A stretch of 64,000 nt of DNA from Thozetella sp. PMI_491 (taxonomy: Eukaryota; Ascomycota; Sordariomycetes; Chaetosphaeriales; Chaetosphaeriaceae), in the NCBI GenBank assembly GCA_021432635.1, contig MU270019.1, positions 124,001 through 188,000 of the forward strand, written 5' to 3'. Of the stretch, positions 11,105 to 20,196 are shown one piece after another. Made by a program: the position numbers and the translations under genes. Every line of letters starts with the position of its first letter. Position 1 is the first letter of the stretch. The notes beneath the pieces are model-generated. The model did no database searches. It saw only the letters and a program-made list of their open reading frames with translations, and was not told the origin of the DNA.

Positions 11105-12478
11105 CTATGATACGGTCATGATAGCGCTATGTCTCTCCAGAAACTTTCGGACGCATTCCACAAACCGATCGTACTCCTCCTCGGGGGTGCCCAGAATCAG
11201 GGCAATGGAGCCTCTCCTCGTAATCCAATATCCATCCTCCAGCATCTCCATCCAGAAGAGGTCCTTCAGGTCCCATCGCTCTTCGACGTCTTCTGTGCAG
11301 AGGATGTCCCTAACACCAGCATCGGTGAAATGCACGGCCAACATGGCGCCAAGACCTGTGAAGCATAGCTTTGTCCCCTCGCTGATCTCCTGCAGCTTTT
11401 CTCGGAGCTTGTCGCCCCTGGCGTTAAACTCGATGTTGACGTCGTCTGTATATACCTTCGATAGGCCGGCATAGCCGGCATGCATCGTCATTGTGTTGTT
11501 GTTGAAGGTTCCCGAGTGGGAGAGCGACCCGGGCACTCGGGGGTCGTAGACTGCCATAATGTCCGCCCGGCCGCCGAACGCCCCGATAGGGAACCCACCA
11601 CCAAGATACTTCCCGAACGTAGTAATATCCGGATTCAGGCCCAGCACTCTCTGAATACCGCCAGGCGCAACTCGAGAGGTCATGACTTCGTCTAAGATGA
11701 ACACGGCGCCGACCCGTTTCGTCTCTTCTTGGATCGTGTGCAGGAATTCCTTGGTCGCTCGGATACATCCACCGGCACCCTGCATACCCTCAACAAGAAC
11801 AGCAGCGAGGTCAGAGAGGGTTTGGATTAGTGTCTTTGCCGACTCGATGTCGTTGTATTTTCCAATAACCCAATCGTCTCTGTTGACGTTGTTCGGGGCG
11901 ACTTTGCCGTCTCCGAAGGAAAGTACGGCGCCGTGGAATCCACCGCAGAAGACCAGAACTTTATTACGGCCGGTAAACTTCCTGACTCCATTGAGGGCAT
12001 GCAGGTTTGCCTCAGTGCCTGTGTTCGCAAATCGAAGCCGCTCGAGACCGAAGCGAGAGCAAATTAGTTCGGCATGCTTCTGCTCCTGGATGGTGGTTGA
12101 TCCTAAGCTGAGTCCAACGTTGTCAAAGGTCGAGACTATGGCCTCACGTATGACCGGGTGCGAATGGCCGTAAATCCCGGCCGTCAGTTCGCCCACGAAG
12201 TCGGTGTACCTATGTCACTCGGATTAGAGAGCTGCTCCGAGTGGAACTCGAATATTTTTTGCGGCTTACTTGTGGCCATCTTCATCCCATACGAAAGGCC
12301 CCTTTCCGCATTTCATGCTAAGGGGGAACGGTGATGTATGGAGGAGGGTGCGGGTGTTGCCACCAGGTAAGATGCTAGCGGCGATCTCATGTTGCTTCCT
12401 AGATACTGGATTCTGCTCTTCGAATCTCTTTATCGCAGCGTCGACGGCTGCCTTCGCGGCGGCTTCAACGTCACCCAT
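11105..12478 (-). CDS. Class III aminotransferase, glutamate-1-semialdehyde aminomutase-like
   Basis: Exons 12478-12270 and 12209-11105 give 437 residues. It shows the class III (fold type I) layout: R-T-LLHTSPFPLSMKCGKGPFVWDEDG at the N-terminus, FANTGTEANLHAL, then GAVFILDEVMTSR with the PLP-binding Asp. The Schiff-base lysine sits in TTFGKYLGGGFPIGAFGG, and FNNNTMTMHAG follows. Closest familiar relatives are glutamate-1-semialdehyde aminomutases (hemL type). In fungi these proteins usually serve in secondary or catabolic metabolism rather than heme synthesis, because fungi make 5-aminolevulinate by the Shemin route. The substrate is unknown. No targeting peptide is evident. The stop lies 18 nt from the 3' end of the regulator gene, tail to tail, and the start is divergent from the N-demethylase-like gene. 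Confidence 0.88.
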
Positions 12479-12958
12479 GGTAGAGGTATCGGCGGCACCG
12501 GCAGTAGATAAATGTTTTAGGACAGCGAGTGCTACAGTTCTAAGAAGGGCTCGGGACTTTGTCGGGTGCCTGAACCGATGGAATCATGCAACATAAAGTT
12601 GATTGAGCCAGGATGGGAACCTTCTATGATACGTTCCTCTCTATTCATCGTTCGACTGCATCAAACTCTGGAGGGGCCATCGGCGTTGTGACGGCCGCTA
12701 TCTCAACTGCCGCCTCCTGCCTGTCGCCGAGTGTCAACCTCCCTGCATCGGCGTTATGGGCCAATGAGATGCGAGCCGAAATCTGATTTCGGCGCGACCA
12801 AGTAATGGTGGACCCCACGGCGGCTTAGGTCGAGTACGCGCCGAACGCGGTTCCTCGCTAGCCATTCCATGTAACACAGTCGGCGAGTATACAGGTAGTC
12901 GACTCGGCAATCCGTGCCCGGGGCGAGTCACAATTATGGGAACCCAGTTAGCAACACG
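12479..12958. promoter_or_regulatory. Bidirectional promoter, aminotransferase and DUF3445 gene
   Basis: This is a 480-nt shared promoter. It contains GTCGCCGA at 12723-12730 and TCGGCGAG at 12880-12887, each one base from the octamer found exactly in the two flanking bidirectional promoters. It also holds a perfect inverted repeat, GCCGAAAT and ATTTCGGC around a 3-bp spacer at 12775-12793. ATCGGCGT occurs twice more, near 12679 and 12747. No coding frame here is supported. Confidence 0.55.
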
Positions 12959-14231
12959 ATGGCAGCCCAGATCTTGTCCAACATGAGCTCTGAGTTTCAG
13001 AACGGGTGGCCCAGCGCCCTTCTACGTCGACTAGATTCGTCGCTAGCGCCAGAAATTCGCAACGTTGTATTGCTGGGCATCATCTGCTTCGTCGCAGCGA
13101 CTTGGTTGACAAAGTATGCGGTCACACAAGTAGGTGTCCTGCGGCTCTTATCGAAATCTCGAGAACTAATTCGCGACAGAATGGAGGCAAATCCAGGCTG
13201 CCCGACACCAAGCAATTCGACTGTATGGGTACGATCGAGGGACTAGATAAACTCAAATGGGAAGAAGAGAAGCCCGAGCGGATCTACAAGTTTGCCGACA
13301 CCTACCATCTTACTATGGGTGTGTCTAGAAGATATCCAGCCTGGAAAGCAGGATATGACTAACGAGAGGCTCAGGGCTGCGAAAAACGGATATCAACTGG
13401 ATAACACGAGTAGATCAGCAGTACCGCGAGCGAATCGAAGAGCGCAAGAAGATCATCGAGCAGTACCCGGGAGCCTTGGGATACGTGGAATCAGGAGTCG
13501 AGATGCTGAATGAGCTCTATAGCTTCATGTTCACACACTACCTCCCCAAGCGATACCCTACCATGTTCCGCATTGACGCCAAGAGGCAGACGTGCCACAA
13601 CCTTGTATTAGACAAATACGTCCCACTAAGCCCGCCAACCGACCACATCGAGGCGCTGCGCCATATTGCTCTCGCTATAGATGAAGACTTCCTGATGCTT
13701 CTCCCATCTCCGGACGGTGATGGGTACTCGCTCCAGGCCTTTGTGTGGCTGTACCCGGTCGGCTTTGACCCCCAGGCGAAACTCGGGATGAAGCTGCGGG
13801 ACGCACACAAGCCCGTGCCAAGTTACAAGCAGCACCTGCAAATGTCAATGGATCGATATTTTGCCAGACTGACGCCAGGAAACGTAGTCAATCGCGTCAA
13901 CTGGGCCGTCGCGACGAACTCGAGCCTCTGTGAACGCGGCGAGTACCACTTGTACTCAGATGAGCAGGTACCAACGGACACCAAGGTCGATATGAACGAT
14001 ACATGGGTCCGGTGCGAACTTCAAACGCTATTCGGTCTACCCAAATCCGGGGGCAGAATCCTTAGCGTGCACTTGTATCTGTACCCGATCCAGGAAATCA
14101 AGGACGTTGGGCTCGCGGAGGAGATGTGCCGCGCTATTGATGGTTATGGCGCAGGTAATGCGCCTGGGTTCAGCCGTTATAAGCGGATTCCGGTGTGGGG
14201 TGAAGTCGTCAAGAAGTTCCTCAGGAGCTAG
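12959..14231 (+). CDS. Heme-dependent oxidative N-demethylase-like protein (DUF3445)
   Basis: Exons 12959-13113, 13197-13318 and 13375-14231 join in frame to give 377 residues. Residues ~35-52 form a single hydrophobic helix (VVLLGIICFVAATWL), so the protein is probably membrane-anchored like an ER P450. The rest matches the DUF3445 / HODM alpha-subunit-like family: TKQFDCMGTIEGLDKLKW, DTYHLTMG, LPKRYPTMF, FLMLLPSPDGDGYSLQAF and RCELQTLFGLPKSG. Bacterial HODM uses heme and a PAS-type fold to demethylate dimethylamine oxidatively. Fungal members carry the same domain but are uncharacterised. Placed beside an aminotransferase and a flavin monooxygenase, it could remove an N-alkyl group from the cluster substrate. 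That role is inference. Confidence 0.85.
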
Positions 14232-14595
14232 GAGATGATCCTTAGATGCTTGGGCACCGCCCTATCCGGCGAGTATTTACGGGTTTCGTTACCTCTTGAG
14301 CCTAGGTGGTAGAAACGCGACATGGAGCCGGTGAAACTAGAAGCGGGGAGTGAAGCAGAAGGTTGAGATTTGATACCGCATCGAAAACGGAATAGGATAT
14401 GAGGTTACGCATTATTAGAAGGGGTATAGAATGACGAGGTAGATTCGAATCCTGCATGGTTTTCACTGATATGGTTCACGACCCGGCATAGCTAAGCACA
14501 CCTCTAACGAAGGGTCATTGAAAGAATTAAAGGAACTATTTCGCAAACAGATTGTTTGCCTATAAAATCGCATTGATAGTTCTCTGAAGACTACT
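14232..14595. other. Convergent 3' region
   Basis: This lies between the stops of the DUF3445 gene and the monooxygenase. I see no gene. A tRNA-like GATTCGAATCC near 14445 has no matching arms. Confidence 0.5.
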
Positions 14596-16399
14596 TCAAT
14601 ACACCAAGTCGTCGTACTCTTTCTCAGGCGCATCAAAATACCATGTGAGGTCTCTGCCTTCCCCTTCCATGATACTAAATCCATTGCCCAAAAATGCCCA
14701 CCGATTCTTATCACAAGTGTCCCACTCCCAGTCCTCGTATCGAACCTCTTTTAACAAGTGGAACCAGTGCAGCCTGCTCCCCGGGTACAACCCAACTGGC
14801 CCCGTTTCTTGGCCGTTCTTAAACCAGCTTCGGCACTTGCTAGCCCAAGCCATACGCGGTAGAAAAGTATCTGCGTGCTCTAAGAACTCTGAGATGGCAT
14901 CTGGCCGAGGAGTGAACGACTTATAGCGCTGCGTCTGTGTCTTATGGATCATCTTGAGCATGTATTTGGTCAGATGCTCGATGATGGGGATCGCAGACCC
15001 ATGGCCGACAGGAGCGTTGGGTCCCAAGAACACAGAATAGTTAGGCATATCTGCCACCGCGAGGGATAGATAGGCTGTGGGGCGGTCCTTCCATACTTCC
15101 TGGAGGTTGGTGCCGTTTCGGCCCACAATCGGGAATCGAGGCTTGTAGGAAAGATCGAAGCCCGTCGCACAGATGATGGTATCGACCTCTATCAGCTCAC
15201 CAGTCTCGGTTACTAAGCCCTTCGGCTCGACTCGCACGATTTCCTTGCCTGTGATCACATTGACGTTCGGCTGGCTCAATGCTTCGAGGTATCCGTTGCC
15301 AGGCGAAGGACGGCGGCAGCCGACGGCAAAATTAGGGATGATGACATCAAGGAGAGGGCTGTCCTTTCCTAGTCGTCTAGTCATATCCTCGGTGGAAAAT
15401 TTGACCGCCGCCGCCTGTTCAGGCGTCCCTTGATGCAGCATCTTGAATCGGGAAGAGAGTTCGTGCTCGACGCCTTTTCGATATGACAGGTACTCTTCTG
15501 GCTTGGATGCGAACGCTTCTTTCTGATCAGTAGGGAAATCGAAATTTAGGCCACCCGGAGCAGCATATTTGCTGCCGAAACCTGATGTAATCCACTGGAA
15601 GGGAAAGGAGTCAGTCCGAGTCCACAGGAGATGGTCTATGTGGGAGTTCATCGCTTACAGTAGGCCCGCGGATGAACGTAGTCAACGACTTAACCACGGG
15701 CTGGATCGCGGTCACAACTTGAATGCCACTGGATCCGTACCCAATGACTGCCACCGACTTCCCTTCGAGGGTTTTCTCTGGCTTCCAGGAGGCAGAATGT
15801 AGTAAATCGCCTGCAAAGGTATGAAGGCCCTCAATCTGGGGCCACTTCCAGTTGTTCAAATATCCCGAGGCGTTGATAAAGAAGTGGCCGTAGTCTTCAA
15901 AGACCTCGCCAGTATCCAGACGTTCGATTTTGAACCTCCACACCCCGGCATCCTCGTCCCATCGCGCATTGACCACTTTTGTACGAAATTGCACATACTT
16001 GAGTAAGCCATGCTTTTCGGCCGCTCGCTGGAAGTAGTCAAGAATCTCAGGCTGGGGGGAGTAGTAGCTTGTCCAATGCGGGTTCGGCTCCCAGGAGTAT
16101 TGGTAATTGTGACTCGGAATGTCGCAGGCGCATCCGGGGTATCGATTCTCCAGCCAGGTCCCGCCGACGGCGTGATTTTTCTCATAGATCTGGAGGGAGA
16201 CGTTTTTCATGTGCTTCGCCACATTCCTTGCGACATTCAAGCCACTCGCGCCGGCGCCAATGGTGATGATGCGCATCTCCCGGGCCGTCCCCATAGGCTG
16301 CTCGAGGACAGCATATGGCTTCGTCTTGTCGGAATTAGCCAAAGTTGCTGAGGTCGCCATCGCATTCGAGTTGGTCGCCAGATCGCTGTTGATGCCCAT
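14596..16399 (-). CDS. Baeyer-Villiger-type flavin monooxygenase
   Basis: Exons 16399-15659 and 15594-14596 join in phase 0 to give 579 residues. It has the first Rossmann motif GAGASGL (residue ~50) for FAD and GGTWLENRYPGCACDIPSH. The BVMO fingerprint F-x-G-x3-H-x3-W (FAGDLLHSASW) lies near residue 207, with a second Rossmann motif IGYGSSGIQ for NADPH and the ATGF motif (ICATGFDLSYKP). These enzymes insert oxygen next to a carbonyl or oxidise N or S atoms, and the fingerprint favours the Baeyer-Villiger class. A start at 16474 would add 25 residues. 16399 fits the family length better. It is divergent from the DUF1349 gene over a promoter with three exact ATCGCCGA/TCGGCGAT octamers. Confidence 0.92.
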
Positions 16400-16750
16400 G
16401 GTGGAGTATGACTGTCGTCGTGCGACTGTTGCCTCGAGCAGCGAGAGAACGACAACGATAACTTTGGGTCCCAACTTTGTTGTACGTCTTCCAACGGATC
16501 AAAGCCACCTTCAATCGCATCCCGCATCGCCGACGGCGCGAGCCTGAGGCGATAGATGCATCGCCGAGTTGGGCATGTGAGTGTGGAGGGGGGCTACCCC
16601 ATTGGCTGATAACGCCGAGATAGGTCCCGCCGAATGTATTCGGTGCGCTCGCCGGCGGGGGTCGGCGATCCTTTTATTTGACTGCATTCGGGAGCGACGG
16701 TTGGTTCAGGTCAGAAAATATCGAAAAAGAATTTGTCACAAGGAAGAGAT
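16400..16750. promoter_or_regulatory. Bidirectional promoter, monooxygenase and DUF1349 gene
   Basis: This 351-nt divergent promoter carries exact octamers ATCGCCGA at 16526-16533 and 16560-16567 and TCGGCGAT at 16662-16669. It also has the perfect palindrome CCGAATgtATTCGG at 16630-16643. The palindrome resembles the GCCGAAAT/ATTTCGGC repeat in the aminotransferase promoter. Confidence 0.6.
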
Positions 16751-17416
16751 ATGGCAGATTTCGCATGGGTTCATACGAATCAGGTGCGCGAGGCGGGTGA
16801 GAGCTTCGACCTGACCCGCTTTACCCTTGCGGCTCCGCCTAACACCGACATCTATGCCACGCCCCTGGGTTCGACGCTGCACGTATATTCTGCGCCGGTA
16901 TCGCACACGCAACTACTCAAGTCCAGTTTCAGCCTCGCTCGGGTCTCGTTCTCGTTCACACCTACGCTGCAATTCGATCAAGGCGGGTTGCTATTTACAG
17001 TAGCCCGTAAGGTCAACCCTGAGCCCACCGCCGAGAACTCCCAGGAAGCCGCGAGCCATCCGGCATGGATCAAAGCCGGAATCGAGGTCAACGACGGAGA
17101 GCCTTGGGTGAGCGTTTGTGGCAAAGCCAATCACGGTTGGGTCGATTGGAGCTTGGTTCCGCTGCCGACGAAAACTGGTCTAGGCAAAAAAGTATCCGCG
17201 ACAATCGAGTTCACTTGGTACAAAAATGCCTTGATGATCTATTCTATCCGGGGAGAAGAGCGAACTCTGGTCAGGAAAGTCCCTTGGGCGTTTCTGGACG
17301 ATGCGGAGTTGAGTGACCATGCCTGGGTTGGCGTGTATGCGGCAAGACCAGACCCAGACGCTCAAGCAGGAGCGGCCCCTTTGGTTCTCCATTTCGAGGA
17401 CCTTTTTATTGCATGA
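16751..17416 (+). CDS. DUF1349 family protein
   Basis: A single exon of 221 residues starts at ATG 16751. An in-frame TTG 18 nt upstream is not credible as a start in fungi. The protein has the DUF1349 concanavalin-like beta-sandwich pattern. This shows a W-V-H-T start, FTPTLQFDQGGLLFTV, then WIKAGIEVNDGEPWVSVCGK and a C-terminal WVGVYAARPDP with LHFEDLFIA. The yeast relative is described as a regulator of ENO1 expression, but a sugar- or ligand-binding fold is all that the sequence supports. No signal peptide, so it is probably cytosolic. It is the outermost member of the octamer-bearing cluster on the right. Confidence 0.8.
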   Translation: MADFAWVHTNQVREAGESFDLTRFTLAAPPNTDIYATPLGSTLHVYSAPVSHTQLLKSSFSLARVSFSFTPTLQFDQGGLLFTVARKVNPEPTAENSQEAASHPAWIKAGIEVNDGEPWVSVCGKANHGWVDWSLVPLPTKTGLGKKVSATIEFTWYKNALMIYSIRGEERTLVRKVPWAFLDDAELSDHAWVGVYAARPDPDAQAGAAPLVLHFEDLFIA

Positions 17417-18098
17417 CCGATTTTGTAATAGTTCTCAAGCAAATAAACGCTAAATACCAAGTAACGCACGTATAGATAGTGTCCTCAAATGATAGAGCCA
17501 TGCGTGAGACAAGTCATCATCCCCCGTATTAGATAGGTGAGCCGAGTTCTAAGGCGATGGGAAATTGATGTTCGAATTATAGACAGCAGTGAAAATAATT
17601 ATCAAAGGCCGTTATGAATCGAGTTGCACCGAACTAAACGCTATCGCTACCTCCTAGCCTTGGTGCAACCCATGGATGACTTTCCATCTAGTTTAAGCGA
17701 GACCTGCATCTGCTGACCTCATCATTCCGCTTCAACACCTTCTGTATTCGGTATCGATATAAGATACGGCAGTCAGAATTAGGTTACCATGAAGTATATC
17801 CCCTGCACAAAGCCTTCGTCTTCTGACTTACATAAGTTCCCCGCAGACCACTGGGTCACCTATGACAGGAAGAACATTTGACGGGCAACGGCAGATTTAT
17901 GTCATGCTAGCTTCTCACGCCAGGCTCTTCGAAGAGTACACTGTAATATTCTTTCATCACAACGGCGAGTAAGCTCGGTAGACAGCACGTGCTGCGCTCT
18001 TTAAGCCCAGCCGTCCTCAGACATGTCTCGTGAGAAACACATGCGTGGCCGTGAACTTTAAACCAGAAGCTAGCCTCGGCAGCATTCAGTAAGAGGTT
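17417..18098. other. Intergenic stretch
   Basis: Convergent 3' region between the DUF1349 and GNAT genes. I see no gene or repeat. Confidence 0.4.
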
Positions 18099-18828
18099 TC
18101 AGTTCGGCAAGTTCTTCTCTCTGCGCATAGACCAAGGTGAGGCCTGGGTGGTCTCTGGGATTACCCGGTAACCTAGGCTTTCGTACAGTGACTTCCCCGC
18201 GTCGGAAGCATCAACGTAACAAGCATAGCCCAGCTCATCAGCCAGTGTATTCCCCATAGCAACGAGCGCCGATGCGTGACCCTTTTTTCGATGGGCCTCG
18301 TGCGTACCTAAGACCTGAAGAACTATTTCGGCGGATTCCTAGAGTCAACGGCCGCAGGATCAACGGAGCTGCACTGGAAGCGGTAAGACTTACACAAGCG
18401 AGGTGCATCCTTGAATGCTCCCATCTGCCGATCCTCCATTGGGTTGTGAAAATTGTCGCATTTCTCCTCGTCTAGCCTACCCAGCAGGGCGGGCAGTCGT
18501 TTGCGCCAGGGCCAGCATCCTCCATCGTTGGGTCTGATGATATACCACATGGCGAAAGAAACTACTTTGCCTTTTCGCCGATGAGCCATTATCGTCTGTC
18601 AAGCCATCGTCACTCGCACTCACCGTCCTCCTTGATCACGTATACCTTGCTTTGTTGGTGGCCAGGTTCCGACTTGATCATTTGCCCGAACCAGTCATGC
18701 AGGTAATCTCGTCCCTCCTCGGTAGCAGGGAAAACGCGAAGGATACTCTCCATGGTGAATACATTGTAGTAGGTGTCCAAGATACTGGGAAGATCCTCCA
18801 GAGCTGCAAGCTCCACGGGGTTTGCCAT
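18099..18828 (-). CDS. GNAT family N-acetyltransferase
   Basis: Exons 18828-18624, 18570-18394 and 18322-18099 join in frame to give 201 residues. The start MANPVELAALEDLPSILDTY is the usual N-terminal GNAT beta-alpha unit. The middle reads FAMWYIIRP. The acetyl-CoA motif is represented by LGTHEAHRKKGHASALV, with the Q/R-x-x-G-x-G/A consensus present as R-K-K-G-H-A. The end is YVDASDAGKSLYESLGYRV, where family members have L-x-AS-x-x-G-x-x-LYxxxGF. It lacks a membrane segment. The substrate is not predictable. The first intron was placed at the GAAAAG acceptor because a nearer AG would make it only 28 nt. Confidence 0.82.
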
Positions 18829-19724
18829 GGTAATTAACGATCTCTGATTCCACAAACTCGAGATAAAAAGTAAAAAGCTGGTTCGGGACGATGAGCGCGA
18901 AGAATGGTGGTGTAACGGCCACAAAGATCACTTGGGCCCTACCAGATTAAATACCTACCCCTCAATGAATTTTGTAACTCGCGCCGGATTTATTTTGCCG
19001 GAGTTATGTAAGATATTTCCAGGCTGGTTCGCCTGCAGTCTCTCGTATCGAGACCCAATCTGGCATGGGTATTTGCGTTTTGAGCCAAGAGGGCATGTGA
19101 TAATCCGCCGCTTTCACCACATAATCTAGGACGGTATTGGGATAGTAGATAGCCCTAGCAAAAGTTATCCACAATAAATTCGGCTTAGAATATGACCAAC
19201 AACGGCGATATGCGAGCGCCGGCCAGGTACACGTCCACCATCACCACACACTGACGAGGAGGCCACCAAACGGCCGCTCCAGTCTCTGGTACTCGCACCC
19301 CATATTCGCGCAAGCCAGGCTAATTCCTCAGGATCATAGGACTCACGCGAATAATCGTATGATGATTGCCGTGCGCCTACCGCCTTCTCTAGAGCCGCCG
19401 ACTGACTAGCGTGATATCTTGGTGGATGAAGCTGAACTACGGTACAGTCTGTAAGCACCATTTGAAGGCACTGATAACGGCTCCCAATATTTCTCTAAAT
19501 AGCCATGAACTAGTAATATCATTCGTTGCTCGCCAAGTAGTCTAAAGCACCGAGATGGGGCTTCGAGAAGGATCTGTGCTTGTATTTCCGAGCTGCCATC
19601 TGCATCCGCTTGTCGTGCTGGATCGTTAGGTTTTGCCTCCAGGCACCAGGCGACCACTGCATATGCATATCATAGCCCAATAATAACCTCTTCTCCGGGA
19701 ATGGATTTGCCTCTGCAGCGATAT

Positions 19725-19769
19725 CGTGGGGGCTTCTAGACGTGGGGGCTTCTAGACGTGGGGGCTTCC
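19725..19769. repeat. 16-bp tandem repeat, nearly three copies
   Basis: The unit CGTGGGGGCTTCTAGA occurs at 19725-19740 and 19741-19756. A third copy from 19757 breaks off after 13 matching bases. It sits about 430 nt upstream of the DUF3176 gene. Confidence 0.9.
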
Positions 19770-20103
19770 AGCAGCTGGCGACTGAGTCAGCCCCTCATCC
19801 TATTATTTTTGCAGCGCTCAAGCCACTATAGCTGTTGATATCCGCTTTCCAAGTTGGCACAACGGGGCCAATGAGAGCACATTACTTTCAACCTCTTCGG
19901 ACGGTCCGATGGCGTCGAGGCAATAGAGACCCCAAATGCAACAAAACAATGTTAGAAAGCATGTTCGATAGCTGGCCTCAAACATGTATACGGTACGAGA
20001 TGATTGCCTGCCTTATCGGTTCAGTAATGCCACCGTCAACCAGTAACTGGGAGCTGCTGTCCCGCATTTTGGATATTAAAAGAGGGCGCTGGGAGCACAT
20101 ATC

Positions 20104-20110
20104 TATATAA
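20104..20110 (+). promoter_or_regulatory. TATA-like element
   Basis: TATATAA lies 93 nt before the ATG of the DUF3176 gene, within the usual range for a fungal TATA box. Confidence 0.45.
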
Positions 20111-20196
20111 GAATGGAGAGGTTTGAGGGCCGGTAGATTATTCTTCTTCCTCTTCGTAAACCAGCATTCTCGAATCCAACAAGTCTCTAACTCGTC

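Larger units (their letters stand above)
18829..20196. other. Intergenic stretch with short tandem repeat
   Basis: No supported gene in 1.3 kb. A frame on the minus strand at 19165-19461 has no recognisable motif. A tandem repeat and a TATA element in this gap are listed separately. Confidence 0.4.

Noticed and set aside
14440..14460. tRNA T-loop-like GATTCGAATCC
   Set aside because: The bases around it do not pair into a T-arm and no acceptor or anticodon arms are found upstream.
6192..17416. Classical PKS/NRPS secondary metabolite cluster
   Set aside because: No polyketide synthase, peptide synthetase, terpene synthase or DMATS gene is in the window, so a catabolic or tailoring-only module fits better.
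18540..18623. 28-nt intron in the GNAT gene ending at GACAG
   Set aside because: Too short for a fungal intron. The next acceptor gives 53 nt, keeps frame and gives a better protein.
19165..19461. 98-codon minus-strand frame
   Set aside because: Motif-free and not linked to other exons. Frames of this length occur by chance in GC-balanced sequence.
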